A stretch of DNA of 64,000 bases from Nothophaeocryptopus gaeumannii (lineage: Eukaryota > Ascomycota > Dothideomycetes > Mycosphaerellales > Mycosphaerellaceae), in NCBI GenBank assembly GCA_031771865.1, contig JASISA010000010.1, positions 372,001 to 436,000 on the forward strand. The letters run 5' to 3'. Below, in pieces: positions 11,183 through 23,616 of the stretch. The notes under the pieces were generated by a model that worked only from the letters and a program-made list of their open reading frames with translations, had not been told where the DNA came from and did no database searches. The translations under genes and the position numbers were made by a program. The first letter of the stretch is position 1; every line of letters begins with the position of its first letter.

Positions 11183-14100
11183 CAGCCCTTGGCGTGGGAG
11201 TTGTCGTATGTAGGATAGCGTCAGCAACCTGGCCCTTGCACCTACAGTCTTCGTCGACACGCCAGCGAACCAACGGCAGGCAGAGTCAAGATCGAGGCGG
11301 CACCCGCCACAGCTCGTCTCCTTGTCAATGTTATCGTGATTATGCTGGCCCTAGCGAAAGCTTCCGCGGTCGTGGCACAAGCCTCCTACCTCCTAAACTG
11401 CCCCAGGGATGGCTTGTCTGGGTGGAAGGAATCGCATCCGGCGCGAGCGAGCACACTACAGTACGCCCAGCTCCTGCGCTGTCATGGCCGTTCGGAGCTT
11501 TTCCATGCCATGAAGAGGTACGCTCGCCGATCGCGCTGAGCCAAAACTCGAGTACGATGCACGTCTCCGAGCGGCACCCGCACATGCGCATATGTCGTAG
11601 TCGGAGGAGCAGCCCTTGTTACGACCTGCAAGAGCCTGCGGGTGGTATGCGTGGCCGCTGCGTGAGAGAAGTGGCTGCTGCTGCTCTCTACCTCATTATT
11701 ACAGTACTGCACGGCGGCGAGCCCTGCCCTCAGCGGCCTGCTTCCCACCCTGGCAAATCATCCACCAGCATCCGCATCAGTCTGTGCGTGCTTCCATCAC
11801 GCACATCATGCCATAAATGCGATTGCTCGCCTAAGCGACGCGCGCAGCATGCTGCTGCTGCTGCATCACCGCTTGCTGATGATGATGCAGATGCGCCTAG
11901 CACAGACCCGCCACAAACCTCCCCAGCATGTGCATTGTGCATTTTGCATTGTGCAGCCAGCAAGCATGTGGTTTATGTCGCCCAGCGTCAAGCATCCGCG
12001 TCCACCATGCCTCCAGGGATTGCCTACCCCAACAAGGGCCCTCCTGAAAGGGTTGAGCAGGAGCCACCTGCGCCTGTGCGCCTTCCTGCCTGGGAACCGA
12101 TGCATGTGCAATCATCCCTGCGGCGATTTATGGCTCGGTGGCAGGGATATAATCAGCCACACCTCCAACAAGGAGATTAAATTTGTCTCACCCACCAACT
12201 TCGACTTCGACTAGCACAAAGCTTGGCGTGTGGTCTTCCCAAGACAGGTCGCAAGCGTCCCGGATGCGGAATACGCAGACAGACGGGAAACACACACGTA
12301 GAATTTATCGCGCCGTCTTCTCAACATCGTCATCATCATCGTCGTGATCAGTACTCATAGGAACGGAGCGCGCGACCGGCGAGGATTTCATCACCGCGAC
12401 CGGCCGGATAGCCGTAAAGAAAGATGCAGTCAACGAGCTTGAGATATGGGGCCCGCCAGCACACCAACGCCGGATCTTACTCGCACACAGTTACAGAGCA
12501 TAGCATTCCCAGCGCGAGGGTTGCAGAGCCATGGCATTCCATACGATGCGTCCACATGGCTCGAACAATCGTGGAACGTCCGCCCAGGCCTCCCAACAAG
12601 CGGTCACTTGCCATGCGGCACGCTAACACAGCAGTCCCGAGCCCACGACTCTGTGTCACGAAACTCGCGAGCGTCTATCTGTTGTACTCGCACCTGCTTA
12701 CTGAATCATTCTCGCATCGCAGAAACACATACCTTTGCCTCATCCTGTTCCATTCCTGACTGCTGAATCTGCTGAGGCTGCCCGCCCTCTATTACTCCTC
12801 GATCAGATGTGAAGATTCTGGTCACTAACGTCGTCATTGTCAGCAACCTGCAAGAAGCGTTCGGCTCGGTGCCGAGAAGTTAGGCCTCTTCAAGCGATAG
12901 CCTGCAATATCAGCCATTAGGCACGATAAAAATGCTCCATGCGCCTGCGTTGGCCCCCAGGCGGAGCACCTGCGCCTTTGCGCGTATTCGCTGCACGTTC
13001 CTTTTCGATCTGTCCGTATTGACTTCTTGCGCTTTCGCATTCCACGTCAGCGGCCACAGCCTGTCAAGATCAGAGCATACGCGGTATCGCATACCGTGCG
13101 GCAGTAACGGCAGCCATCCCAGCCATGATTTCTGTCAGAAAGCGGAGCATAGGGAACATAAACGCAGCGTCACGTCACGTCTCTCCGACAAGGCTCTTTG
13201 GAGAGACGTCGCAAGGCCAGCCTTGCGAGATAGCAGACCTGCAGCAAGCCAGCGTCTCGCCGATCTGGTCTTGTGCTATTTTTCGCGACCCGGGGCAGCT
13301 GCATTAGCGTGCGCAGAAGCCACAATTTCTCGTCATCACCACCAACGCTCGCATTCAACGCTGCTCGAAGCGTCTCGCATACTTAGTACCTTCTAGCGTG
13401 TTGATCGAATCTTTTTGTAACAATCGTGTTGCGACGGATCGAGGCTCAAACCTTTGGTACCGAACTGCTGACACGACGAAGCGCATTCCTGTTCTCACCA
13501 TCGTCAAGTGTCAAACACGCAGCACTGGATGATCGGCACGATCTTGGGCGGCGAGGTGTTGTGCTCGAGGCATGGTCAAGAAATATTGATGCGTCGTCGA
13601 TCAGTCCTTGCTCCATACTCATTTGATTGAAAGCGTCGCGTAGCACCGGATACGGCAAATAATCTTATCTCAACGGGAGGTTTTTCTCATACCACACCTC
13701 CTCCTGCCAAGGAACTGAGATATGCAGTATGCTGCTCGCGCGGCTTGCTTAGCGATTGGCCTGACATATACTCACGACTGCAAGACAGCGAGACATGCGA
13801 GCTCATGGGCTCGTCCGTTGGCAGATGCGCAGATACACTGCGATAGCCCCTGTCAAAAGCAGCGGCACAGTTGGCCATGCTATCGATGGCGTCAAGATGC
13901 GATGTGCCAGGAACGCAGTCAGTCCAGGTTGAGGTGTTCGTAATCATCATCGAGAGCATCTCATTGGAGATAGAGTTGCGATCCGCAGCCAGAAAGGCCA
14001 ACCATCGGCCGAACAGGTGATATGGACATTTTCCAGGGGTCTGTTGGGAGGTGCAGGGGAGCGAGCAAGTCTTCAGTGCATCTCTAGAGTGTTCTGTATC

Positions 14101-17100
14101 GTCCAATGGAGGCGTGGAATTGTCTGGCCGTGTCCTATCCAGATCGGGCCCGCGAGGGAGGCTTGGTGACGCAGACCATTTGTCGCATTTCGTGCTGGTT
14201 TCCTGCCATTGCGGCTGGTGGTGAACAATCCCTTTGTGGCATGGGTGATTCACCTCTATCCTTATACCACCAGTGAGTCTGGTGTCCGGTTCTCCAATGC
14301 AATTACCGCTGGGAAGGAGTTTGAAACTGAGCCGGCTGAGACATAGCCGTACCGAACTTCGGCTACGACCGGCTATGTGGACGTGGCTGAGCCAACGTTC
14401 AGCATGGCACGTGACGGAGGCTCTGCCCTTCCAATGTTGGGGGCGGATGCTGATTGATGAACAGCATGGGTGAATCTATCGAAGCCAATATGCAGCCATT
14501 GTATGCAGATGCAGAGGCAACCCATTTGGCTTACGATGCTGCCGCACTTCTGTCGGTCCGCCGGCTGATGGCTGCGGCATTCCCGCGGCTATCTCCTTCG
14601 GGACTTGTAAGGCGCAGAGGCCGGTGAGCAAGACGCAAATCTCAAAGATGATGGAGGACTGACTGAGCATGCCATTTGCTGAGCAGTACGCTCAGGGTCG
14701 GTATTGCAGCCTCCAGGCTCCAGGGCGCCAAGGACAGGCGCTCGATATCGTCAGGAGAGATAAGCCTGTGAGGTGAGGTCCAGGTCTTCCCTCCTCCTCA
14801 CACCTCGTTGCCCGTAAAGAGCAATGCACTGAACTGGCGGCAGAAGCGGCAGAAGCGAGAGTGCTGAAGCGATGCGCTATCTCATGCTCGCGCACACGGC
14901 GTGGCCGTATGCTGATCGCCAGAGGATGACATACCATGATGCTGCTGCTCACCGGTTCCAGCCTTGGAACTGTGAGTACCAAGGGTCGTGCACAGTTTAG
15001 GCGATGAATTGCTCCGATACACGCTGCCCGGCCGGCAAGTGATGGCAGTATGGTGTTCGGCAGCGACAAGGAGAGTAGTTCTCACGAGCTAATCGGCCGT
15101 ATTTGCGAGGCGGCGCAGTTCCCATGCCGCGTGTGGTTACTTAGCGCCAGGAGAGGATGATGTCGACTGCAAACAGTGTCACTATGGTCGATCGCACACG
15201 TTTCCGCGCCCGGAAGAGTAGTGACTGACTGGAGGAGGACGACGTCCCCCTCCAATGTGACCAAGACTTCTGAGCTTTCCAAGTGCGCTATCCTACCTTG
15301 GACGACGCGACGGAGGATTTTGCGAGCCAAGCCTTGTTGGTCCGCCGCCAGTCGTCTCCCGCCCCCGACGAGTGGGCTCAGAGAGCGGAAGGCTGGCGCC
15401 GATCAAACTCAGCTGGCCACATTGCGACTTGACGTCTGCACCTCACCATCATCAGCGCCAGAGCGGGGCTCCGCTTTCACTCCTCAGCGAGTGTCCTTTC
15501 TCCCCATTGGGACGGGTCTCGTATTCACTTTCGATAGAAGACCTCTTCGGGAAGAAGAGCGGCAGGCAAGCGATATGCCAAGTATGAGAGGTACCTCGCG
15601 AGCGAAGCTACTCTCTACGCCGCATGTAGCATCGACATTTGGCGGAAATATTATCAGTCATCAGGCGAGCAGGAGTGACATTCACCCCCGTTGGCCTTGC
15701 GTTGATGCCGAGAGACGGCCCGTTCACCCTTGAACACGCTGTGCGACTCTCAACGTTGCCCGTTGCCAATTCCAAATCGTGCACCTCTTCAACCACTCAT
15801 GTCCACTGACACGCCGGCGAGTCTGAAGAGCTCCGGATCTGCGCATAGCCGCTGTCATAATCAATGCGAACCCATGCGTGCCTGATTCCGACCGTCGCCC
15901 CAGATAGAGAGATACGCCGCAGCTTGGACATGCAACGATAATCACGACGTTCCACAAACACAATCCCGCCGCTCGGCCGGCCCTCCGTTGCGCCCGTAAG
16001 GACGTATTGTGTGCGACAATCTTTGCGTGTACGAGGTGCGGATGGTGATGGACGCGTAACCATTCACGTTGTTTTGCGGCTCCTTCAGGCTCGCAGAAGC
16101 ATCGCGTGGAAAGTATCACTGCCTTGGGAGGGATTCGTCCATCATCAGAATCGGCGTATTCTGGCCGCTCTCTTGGGTGAAGCAAAGGAGCGTACAGAGT
16201 CGGCGCCGAATGTACCTTTCTCGCCTGAGTTGAGCTGAGCTGGGGCCGTCCTACAGTGGTACTTGCTCCATCCTGCGAATCCATACACACGAGGCCGTAG
16301 ATGGCATCAACTTGATCCGCCAAGACCTATCTGCACGGCACGCCAGGATTCGGGGGCATTTGCGCGCAAGCGAAAGTGCTCTGCCTAATCTCTTCTGCAG
16401 CTCACTTAGGGAGCACCGCAGCGGAGGACAACTCGCTATAGGTATCCGATCGACATAAGTCGCGGCTTCGCGATGGTTTTGCGAAGCAAGATCCCGTAGG
16501 AAGGAGCGAATGGCGGATTAGGGATCTCTAATGCCTCAGCAGAGTCGAGGCTCTATCAAGTCATCGCCACTGACGAGCCTCCATCCTCCAAGACTGATCG
16601 GTCGATTAGCTGTCAGACTTCAGCCCTACCAGGCCCATCGGACGGACAATGTACACAGCTCGAGCGTCACAGTATGTGCGGTGGACAGCTCGTGCATCAT
16701 GCTCATCTGCTCCAGACCAGCTTCGCGATTGAATACCACAATGGCAACATCAAAGCCCTCAACGGCAAAAGTGAATTCAAAGCATGCGGCGGCATGTTTT
16801 TTCAAACACTAAAACGCTCTGTTTGTCCGGCACACCTGAAAGAGAACTCGACCAAGTGCACAATCCCAACGGCATTGCATGCTTTGCTTATGCCAATCCA
16901 TCCTCTACCAAGGCCATGCTGTCAGCAAGGAGGACGGAGCTCATTCTTCGCTAATGCCGACGATGCAGACGCAGATTGTTCCCAGGATGTCTTCAACAAC
17001 AACGGAGGAACCTTCTGACTTCAAGCAGAAACCTCTCCATACGCATCAAGGAGGCCGACATTGTTGAGAGGATTCCAGACTTCTATGTCAAGATAATCAC

Positions 17101-18945
17101 CAACGTGCGCATGTGATGTGGCGCCTTGACAATGGTCGAGGATCTCTGGGGTGGAGATCAAGGTGGATTACCTGCTCATGAGGAATGCATCTGTCACCTC
17201 ATCCTCAAATGTCGTCCGATACAGTTACAGAACTCAGCTACAAATGTCCGATCTAGCAGTTTGATGGTAATTCACGAAGTCCGGATGTGCAGAGAGCGCG
17301 GCAGCCACCTACGCTGATGAGTGCCGTCCCGTCTGGGATTGGCTTGTTACCATTGGGTTGGAAGGCCGCGATGCATGCCGAACAGGGCTGAACGTAGCTC
17401 TCCACAGACATATGCAGTGAGATAGTTATTGGACTGTCCATGATTCGACAGTTCTCTTTGTCGTTGCTAACAGCACTCAGCGGGCTGATGGACCGTGAGT
17501 CCTGCCAGCGCAACCCAGACCGCTTGCGACAGGCCGATGAGGGCAAAGCAAATGCAGGTGAACATGCTACATGCTCGATGGGCATATTCGTTGACAGTGA
17601 AACAGGGCCATAGATTGACATTACTGCTGCTTTACCGCATGCCCGGCGATAACGACGGGAAGTATCCGAGCTCTCCCTACTCTTCATGCCGTAGCACCTA
17701 GCTGGGATGGTCTGTTCCAACCATACGCTCTTCCTCTCTTTCGCATGCCCTCAGTCTCACATTGAAGACAAGACCAGACTTGGAGCTTTTTCCATTGGTA
17801 ATAAGAGCCCTACATGCACGTTACGGCCGCACAGAATCGTTCTAGGTCGGTAAGCACGTGTGCAGGATTCCCGTGCGCTTCACATGAAGAAACAACAGAC
17901 AACAACCAACAAGCCGAACCTCGCACACGGACGGATAACATCTTTGCATCCCACGCTGTTTCAGCCACACATTATACAGATCACTCCCGTCGTCGACCAG
18001 GCCCTCCATCCATCCGCGGAGGGATGACCGACCTCACGTTGCGATCATGCTGTTGCAAATCCTGTGTCTGCATTCCCATCACTTCCTTGCTTCCTCCGCA
18101 TGTTCCGCATGGTGTCTGCGGAGTCGGAAGGTCTAATTGTACCGACAGCGAAGTTCACACTTACTTCCCGCGTGTGCATCGGGATCTCTGACACCGACAG
18201 TTCCCCGTCTGTGCCGTTGCGCGCGTGTGTGTGTTGGAGCCAAGGCTGTCAGGGAACGTCTTTCTGGGTGGCACCAAACCTTATGCGCTGCCTGAGGACG
18301 TCAGATTGGTTTTCCTCCTAGTTCCAATGCTTCCGGTGGCTGGAGAGTTTGTTTCAGAAGGCGCTGACGAACTTCAATCATCTGTGTTCGTGACGCGGAG
18401 ATGCGCTATCAGGATGGAGAAAGGTGATAATGTCTCCGAGGAGTTCAATGTGAACTTGCTGCCGATTTCGGATTCATATGCTATGGAAATGGAGTGTGCA
18501 CGATCTCAACAGAGTTCGATTGATGCGTCTGTTCTTAGCTATACAGACTCATGTCTTGCTTGAGGTATGTGTTGTCAACTAACAGCAAAGACACCGAGAG
18601 GATCATGAGGACGATATTGATCATTGACCTTGGATAGTGCTTTGATGTTGCTCCACTGAAGCTCTTGAATACCATAGATGCCAGACAGAGATGAGGCATA
18701 CATGAACGCCTTGTCATACATCCCCATGATTAACCTCTGTCTACCTTGACTTAACATCCAAGAACGAAGACTAGGTGCCCTTGAGCATGTCCATTATCCG
18801 CTTCCATACCGGCCATTGAAACACATGTCATCGCTGAATGTCAAAACATATCGAATCTCGAGACACTCTTTTTTGACAACAGCGTGTACTGACGACTCTG
18901 TCCGGACGTCTTTCCCTTCTCGGTAATTACACATGCTGGCACAAC

Positions 18946-18983
18946 GGCAGAGCCCTGTTCATGACTAAGGGTCATATCAACTT
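18946..18983 (+). repeat. Left terminal inverted repeat (38 bp)
   Basis: Perfect inverted match to 23702-23739; begins GGCAGAGCCCTG and ends ATCAACTT. Homology stops exactly at both sides. Confidence 0.93.
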
Positions 18984-19314
18984 CATAGTGTCACGTTACT
19001 TTGACCTCAAATCTACCAACCTCAGTTACACTAATATGGCCCTTTCTCATCTATACAGGCGTCGCTATCGCCTAAAACACTCGCAGCACACTCGCAGACG
19101 GCCTGCGCGGCTTGCTGTTGTTATGAAGCAGTCATAGCTGGACAATAGCAGGCTGCGTAGGCCGTATTGCTATTTTGAACTGATGCTATTGTAAGCACTA
19201 CTACTGTCCTTTTCACTCGCAGCACTCGTATATCTACTCTTTCTTTTCCTTTGCTTACTATCTTAGCTACATCAACATTCTCCCCGTCAAAACTACAAGA
19301 ATACTACTGCCGCG

Positions 19315-19996
19315 ATGTCTCAATTCCGCCAACCAACCACTACTACCACTACCGACTTCTGGCATGTCGAAGACTATCAATGGAACGAGTGGGTAGCCAG
19401 CAGCGAGTCTACCAATAGCAAGGAGCGCAAGTCAGCTTTGAACAATTTGCGGAAGTTTGATACGGCTGGCCGTATCATGGAGACTAATGAAGGTGAGTTA
19501 ATTGACTCGTAGCTATTTGAATCTACTCGCAGACACACTCGTAGGCAAAGCCGCTCTATCCCCTTGCCCGTGGTGCGAGTGCAAGAAGAATCCGCAGCCC
19601 TGTATAGTGTTCAAAGACCGTGGAGATCTTGCGTGTGCCTATTGCAAGCGGCATGGAAAGTCTGGCTGCCTTGCCAATGAAGCCAAGGCTGAAGATGAAG
19701 ACGAAGATGAAGATGAAGATGAGGAGATGGAGGATGTCGACGAAGGTGGTGTGCTTGTCGAGCCTGCGAGTGCTGTGAGTGCTGCGAGTAGAGAGACTGC
19801 TGGTCTGCGTGCTGAGAACGAGAGCCTAAAGACTAAGGTTACTGATTTGGAGGCTCGTTTGGTTGCCATTGAGGCTAAAGTGTCTAGTCTTGACGCTGAG
19901 ATGGAGGCTGCTCGTCGTGCTGGCTTTGTGGGCTTTCGTCTCGGCGCCTTTGAGAGTAGCTTGGTAGACAAGACTACCGGCAAACCTTGGTACTAG
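19315..19996 (+). CDS. Transposon accessory protein with Cys cluster and coiled coil
   Basis: Two exons, 19315-19492 and 19533-19996, around a 40-nt intron (GTGAGT donor; acceptor in CTCGCAG). An alternative acceptor at 19544 keeps frame and removes four residues. The predicted protein is about 214 aa. The first exon is polar with a Thr run. The second has a possible zinc-binding segment with paired cysteines ('CPWCECKK', 'CAYCKRHGKSGC'), then an acidic Asp/Glu run encoded by GATGAA repeats, then a heptad-like coiled coil ('LRAENESLKTKVTDLEARL'). The Cys pattern plus coiled coil suggests a DNA- or RNA-binding dimer used by the element. It is the only element gene with no disabling change that I can see. 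Function unknown. Confidence 0.6.
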
Positions 19997-20020
19997 ATAG
20001 CAGTGTCAAAATACGAGTGC

Positions 20021-20066
20021 TGCGAGTGCCTGAACCTGAACTCTGCGAGTGCCTGAACCTGAACTC
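20021..20066. repeat. 23-bp perfect tandem duplication in the transposon
   Basis: The unit begins TGCGAGTGCCTGAAC and occurs twice in direct contact, just downstream of the plus-strand element gene. Each unit contains the element's dispersed GCGAGTG core. Confidence 0.9.
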
Positions 20067-20293
20067 CATTCCTACATACGAGATATATCTACCAACTAAA
20101 GAAATTAATTACCCTTCATCGACCTTGTCTTCCGCGTTGACGGCTCCACAACCAGCTTCTTCCTTGGCTTCTTGATATGCGTCTGGGCTGGTTCAGCAAG
20201 TGTTGGAGGTGCTGGTTCAGCTACAGTTGTTGGAGGTGTTGGTTCAGCAACAGGCACTAATTCTACCTGCTCCAGCGGAGCAGCGACTTGCTG

Positions 20294-21804
20294 CTATATA
20301 GCCTCCTCAACAAACAACGACACCTCCGTCTGCTCAATAATAGTATCCAGCCTCTCCGAAAAAGTATCGCGAGTTGGTTCTACGACCTCATAATCTTCTT
20401 CAACAATAGGAGCCTTGGGTTCCTTCTTGACGAACCATTCACTCGGCGAGTCAAAGCTAAAACTACTGCTTAATTGATCGCTAGCCTCGCTAGTTAGATC
20501 AATGATCTCTGCACCAGCCGGAATGCGATAAGGACGTACCGATAGACCAGCGTTGCCTTTAGTAGGTGATGGAGGCGACAATTCACTACTGGCCTGGCGT
20601 TTGTGTCCACTCGCAGCAGTACTCGTAGCAGCACTCGCAGCAGTACTCGTAGCAGCACTCGCAGCAGTACTCGTAGCAGCACTCGCAGCAGCCTCGCGAG
20701 CCGCGTATGCCAACGTTGAAGAAGTCAACTGCGCACGGCGAAAGACTGCGGCCGGCGGCGAATTGTGTAGCGGGTCACTCGTATCCGCATTGGCAGCACT
20801 CGTAGTAGATTTGGCTGGACTCGTAGTACTGTCGTCCTAATCCGCTATTCCGCGTTGGCCGACTAGTTTCGTATTCCAGCGTCTGACCCGATTGACGAGA
20901 ATTACCACCTTGATATGGACTGTCGCATTCAATGCTGACCATGGACTGCGATGAAATGGCAATAGCATCTCTTCGAGGTCATCCGATAGTAGATTGGTGT
21001 CTGCTGGGCGGATTGGTTCGTTGGTATCCTCATCAAAAGATACACAAAGGAAGGAGTCTTGATGCGGGTGTATCAACTATTGCTATAAAGTTGGTCCAGC
21101 AGCCGGAACAATAATAGTAGAATAGAGCCAGTTCCTACGCATGTCTTCGTTGCGGCTCGGCAGCATATCAACCATATGTTGATAAGTATCAAAGAAGCCG
21201 TCCAGTCGCCATCTTTGTATAAGCTCCGGTTCATCGTAGTGCCAAACATCCGAGTTGACAACGCTGAAGCCTTTTGCTTCTTGTTCTTCGGCGTACGAAT
21301 ATTGACAAGCACTGTAAAAGCCTCGCACCGAAAGTGAATCTCTCGGCGTTGGGCTTTACCCTTGCCCTTGCCCTTGGATGAAGAGGTAGATAGTGGTGCA
21401 CTCGCACTCGCACTCGTAGGAGCTGGCGATGCAGCTGGACGAGAGATCTTGCGGTTGGTAGAAGCCTTAGGACTGAGGGGATCGATACCAGCGTTGCCAA
21501 TATTGCGGCTGTGTGACTTCTTATTCTGCTGAAGAACGGTGTTACCACGGTTCGAAGAGGTAGTGCCGAAACCTTGAAAGCTAGTATATGTACTAGAGGC
21601 TCCAGCTCCAATAAGCGCACTCGCAGCACTCGTAGCTGCTGGCCGTGCTGCTAGTAGTGGAGAGGATATGAGAGGCCCGTCATCTTCTCGGTAATGAGGA
21701 TTGTGCACAAGGCAATAGGGGCATCGGAAAACGTTGCCAAGATCACAGTGATATATCACTTGCTTCTTGGACTGCGCACAGAACTTAGTCCACTCGAGAT
21801 CCAT
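20294..21804 (-). pseudogene. Second transposon gene, broken by TAG stops and a frameshift
   Basis: An N-terminal segment from an ATG at 21804 carries Cys residues ('FRCPYCLVHN') and a Lys/Ser-rich middle ('KGKGKGKAQRR'). Near 21300 the plausible reading moves to another frame ('VWHYDEPELIQRW'), indicating an indel or an unseen intron. From there one frame runs to 20294 and is interrupted by TAG at 21083-21085, 21077-21079 and 20837-20839. Replacing each TAG by CAG would give a Gln in a fitting context (for example a Gln triplet at 21077-21085). The distal part contains an Ala/Ser/Thr octapeptide array made by the 24-bp repeat at 20608-20691, and an acidic tail. I do not recognise the family. 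Joint membership with the transposase is inferred from strand and position. Confidence 0.55.
20608..20691. repeat. 24-bp tandem repeat, 3.5 copies, built from ACTCGYAG
   Basis: Three perfect 24-bp units plus half a unit, each holding one ACTCGCAG and one ACTCGTAG separated by CAGT or CAGC. On the minus strand it encodes a repeated Ala-Ala-Ser-Ala-Ala-Thr-Ser-Thr octapeptide in the broken gene. Confidence 0.93.
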
Positions 21805-21834
21805 TGTTGAAGAAGGAGGTAACGCTGAATACCC

Positions 21835-23616
21835 TTAAAGTGGCTGACCAGCAGCCTCAAATACTGCTCTGGTTCGGTCACTCGGCTGCCTCTGTGTACT
21901 AGCAGCAGGCGTTTCAAACTCCGGCAGATCTCCGCCATTGTTGACATACTCATGCGCTGCAGTGCGGAGGTGATGGTATGCATGAACATGCAGCTTTTGC
22001 GGCCCAGGCAATGCTGATTCCTCACCACCATGAAACATGATTGGGTAGCCGCTAGTATGAAGCATATCATTACACCACTCGAGAGATATTGGAGGTAGAT
22101 ATGCGAGCAAATCTGCGAATAGAATCAGCTGGAGTGAACTACTAAGTTCCAGCTTACAGCATCCCCTGCGAGCCTGCGAGTGCCGCTGCGAGTGATATGG
22201 GCAGCTACGAGTGCCGCTGCGAGTAACATGGGCAGCTACGAGTGCCTAGCTACGAGTGGCTCCGGCAGTTACGAGTGTGCACACCGCTACTTACCAAACT
22301 CTGCAATCTTGTCAACCCATTGCTGTAAAACCGATCTTCAGTATCCAGTAAATGCCCGTAGAAGTCACCGCCGTGAAGCTCCGGATAGTCGTAGAGATTG
22401 TTGGGCTCTCCAGCTACATGCTTAGCAACTGTCTGTTCGTTGTGCTTACGGATTGTATGAGTATTCCAGCAGTGTACAAACTCTCCAGTTGTATACCTCA
22501 TTACAGGGATGTAGATTGCGAGCCAGGCAATACGATCTGCTTTAAGAGCTGCGTTATAATGCCCTTCCTCTCGGAGTTGATTGAAATAGTCTCTCCAGCG
22601 GTTGAATACTGACTTTGCTGCCTCGCCCCACCAGTGCTCAATAGTCTGATTTCCTTTGCTTGTTGTATACTAGAAGGCATCGCTGAAAGTGATATGTTCG
22701 CTAGCAAGGTGCTCACGTAGGAGAAGATGTGCGTCCGCAAGCATTGGAGTTTCAACGCCCTGATCAGATCGTATGATATTAGGCATACGGCCGGCCTTGT
22801 AGATCGTGATGATGTACTGTGCAAAAACCGAGAACTTGGTCTTAGCTAGCGGCCCAACAAAGTACCAGATAATCTTCCTTGAAAAGACGTCGATACAGGC
22901 GTAGATCGAGCATCCATAATCAGCCAGCTTACAAAAAGCATCAATAGAGTATACATCATCAGCTCCTCGAGCTTGAGGCCTTACGCTACGAGGTTTACTG
23001 CGTTTACCAGGTCGACGGCTCTCAAAGCTGCTGGCACCTTGGCACGGGCAATACGGAAGATGCGGTCTCTACGAGTGATCAGCGAGTGCAGCCTACGAGT
23101 GCGAGTGCCTGAGTGAATGAATACAAAGGCGTACCTGCCAATGAAGTGCCATTTCTCACGAATAGTTTGGGCCAACTTGCGATATCCAAAGTCCTGTGCA
23201 GCACCATGCCCAAGCACATGGTCCAATGCCTCGCTAATAGCGGCATCCACCTCTTCAGAAGATTCTGCTGGATACCTCTTATATAGGCCTATATCACGCC
23301 TCAACCGCTGATATTGTATGAGGGAGATATTGTAGCCATCTGCCTGTAGATACTGAACTTCCCTCTCATCTTTGTACGAGTACAGCCAGAAACGCTCAAT
23401 AATACGGGCTCTGAGGGCATTGTCTACCTGTAGAGGAGCCTGTCGAATACGAGCACCCCACTGCTTCAGCCTCCTCTTCAGAGTCTTGACAGATATATCA
23501 ATATCGTAGTAGGTTCGTAGATTATCGCATATCGCAGTGTATTCGCGTCGGTCAAAGAAGATCCAGTGCTCAATCTGGGCTCGCACGGGCTCGAGGTCAA
23601 CGGTATGAGGCGCCAT
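21835..23616 (-). pseudogene. DDE integrase-like transposase, disrupted
   Basis: Starts at the ATG 23614-23616; a longer frame back to 23724 reads into the terminal repeat and is less likely. The N-terminal region is helical with basic residues ('TLKRRLKQWGARI'), resembling a Clr5-type DNA-binding segment. An intron (23069-23134, acceptor inside CACTCGTAG) is followed by a frame change near 23030 that looks like a one-base indel. The catalytic core then reads 'DVYSIDAF', 'IRSDQGVE' and 'TIEHWWGE', a D-58-D-41-E arrangement. A TAG at 22670-22672 lies between the second Asp and the Glu. A further intron of about 190 nt, full of ACTCGYAG repeats, precedes the last exon, which ends at 21835. Family: integrase-core (rve-like) fold. 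With one indel and one stop it should be inactive unless supplied in trans. Confidence 0.75.
22160..22285. repeat. Cluster of ACTCGYAG motifs inside a transposase intron
   Basis: At least eight copies of CGAGTG preceded by CTA or TGC (the complement of ACTCGYAG) are packed in about 120 bp, some in a larger unit with GGCAGCTACGAGTG. The stretch lies between two transposase exons, so most copies are intronic. Confidence 0.88.

Larger units (their letters stand above)
10665..18945. other. 8.3 kb gene-poor region upstream of CMR1
   Basis: No ORF here shows a recognisable domain, and none joins to others through convincing splice sites. The longest (11176-12180 plus, 13687-14253 minus) are low-complexity or basic and look like chance frames in moderately GC-rich DNA. 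Two short tandem repeats lie at 10933-10960 and 11158-11182. The region next to 10664 should contain the CMR1 promoter and 5' UTR. The left end of the transposon marks its right limit. Confidence 0.45.

Noticed and set aside
11176..12180. 334-codon plus-strand frame upstream of CMR1
   Set aside because: Composition is Ser/Pro/Arg/Cys-rich without domains, several overlapping frames are equally open, and there is no splice or start support.
13687..14253. 188-codon minus-strand frame
   Set aside because: A GTGAGT/CTCAG pair nearby and a hydrophobic stretch in another frame hinted at a spliced membrane protein, but I could not build a consistent model.
17253..17720. 155-codon minus-strand frame with Cys and Ser
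   Set aside because: Some blocks look protein-like, but no start, partner exon or family was found; kept only as a hint in the gene-poor region.
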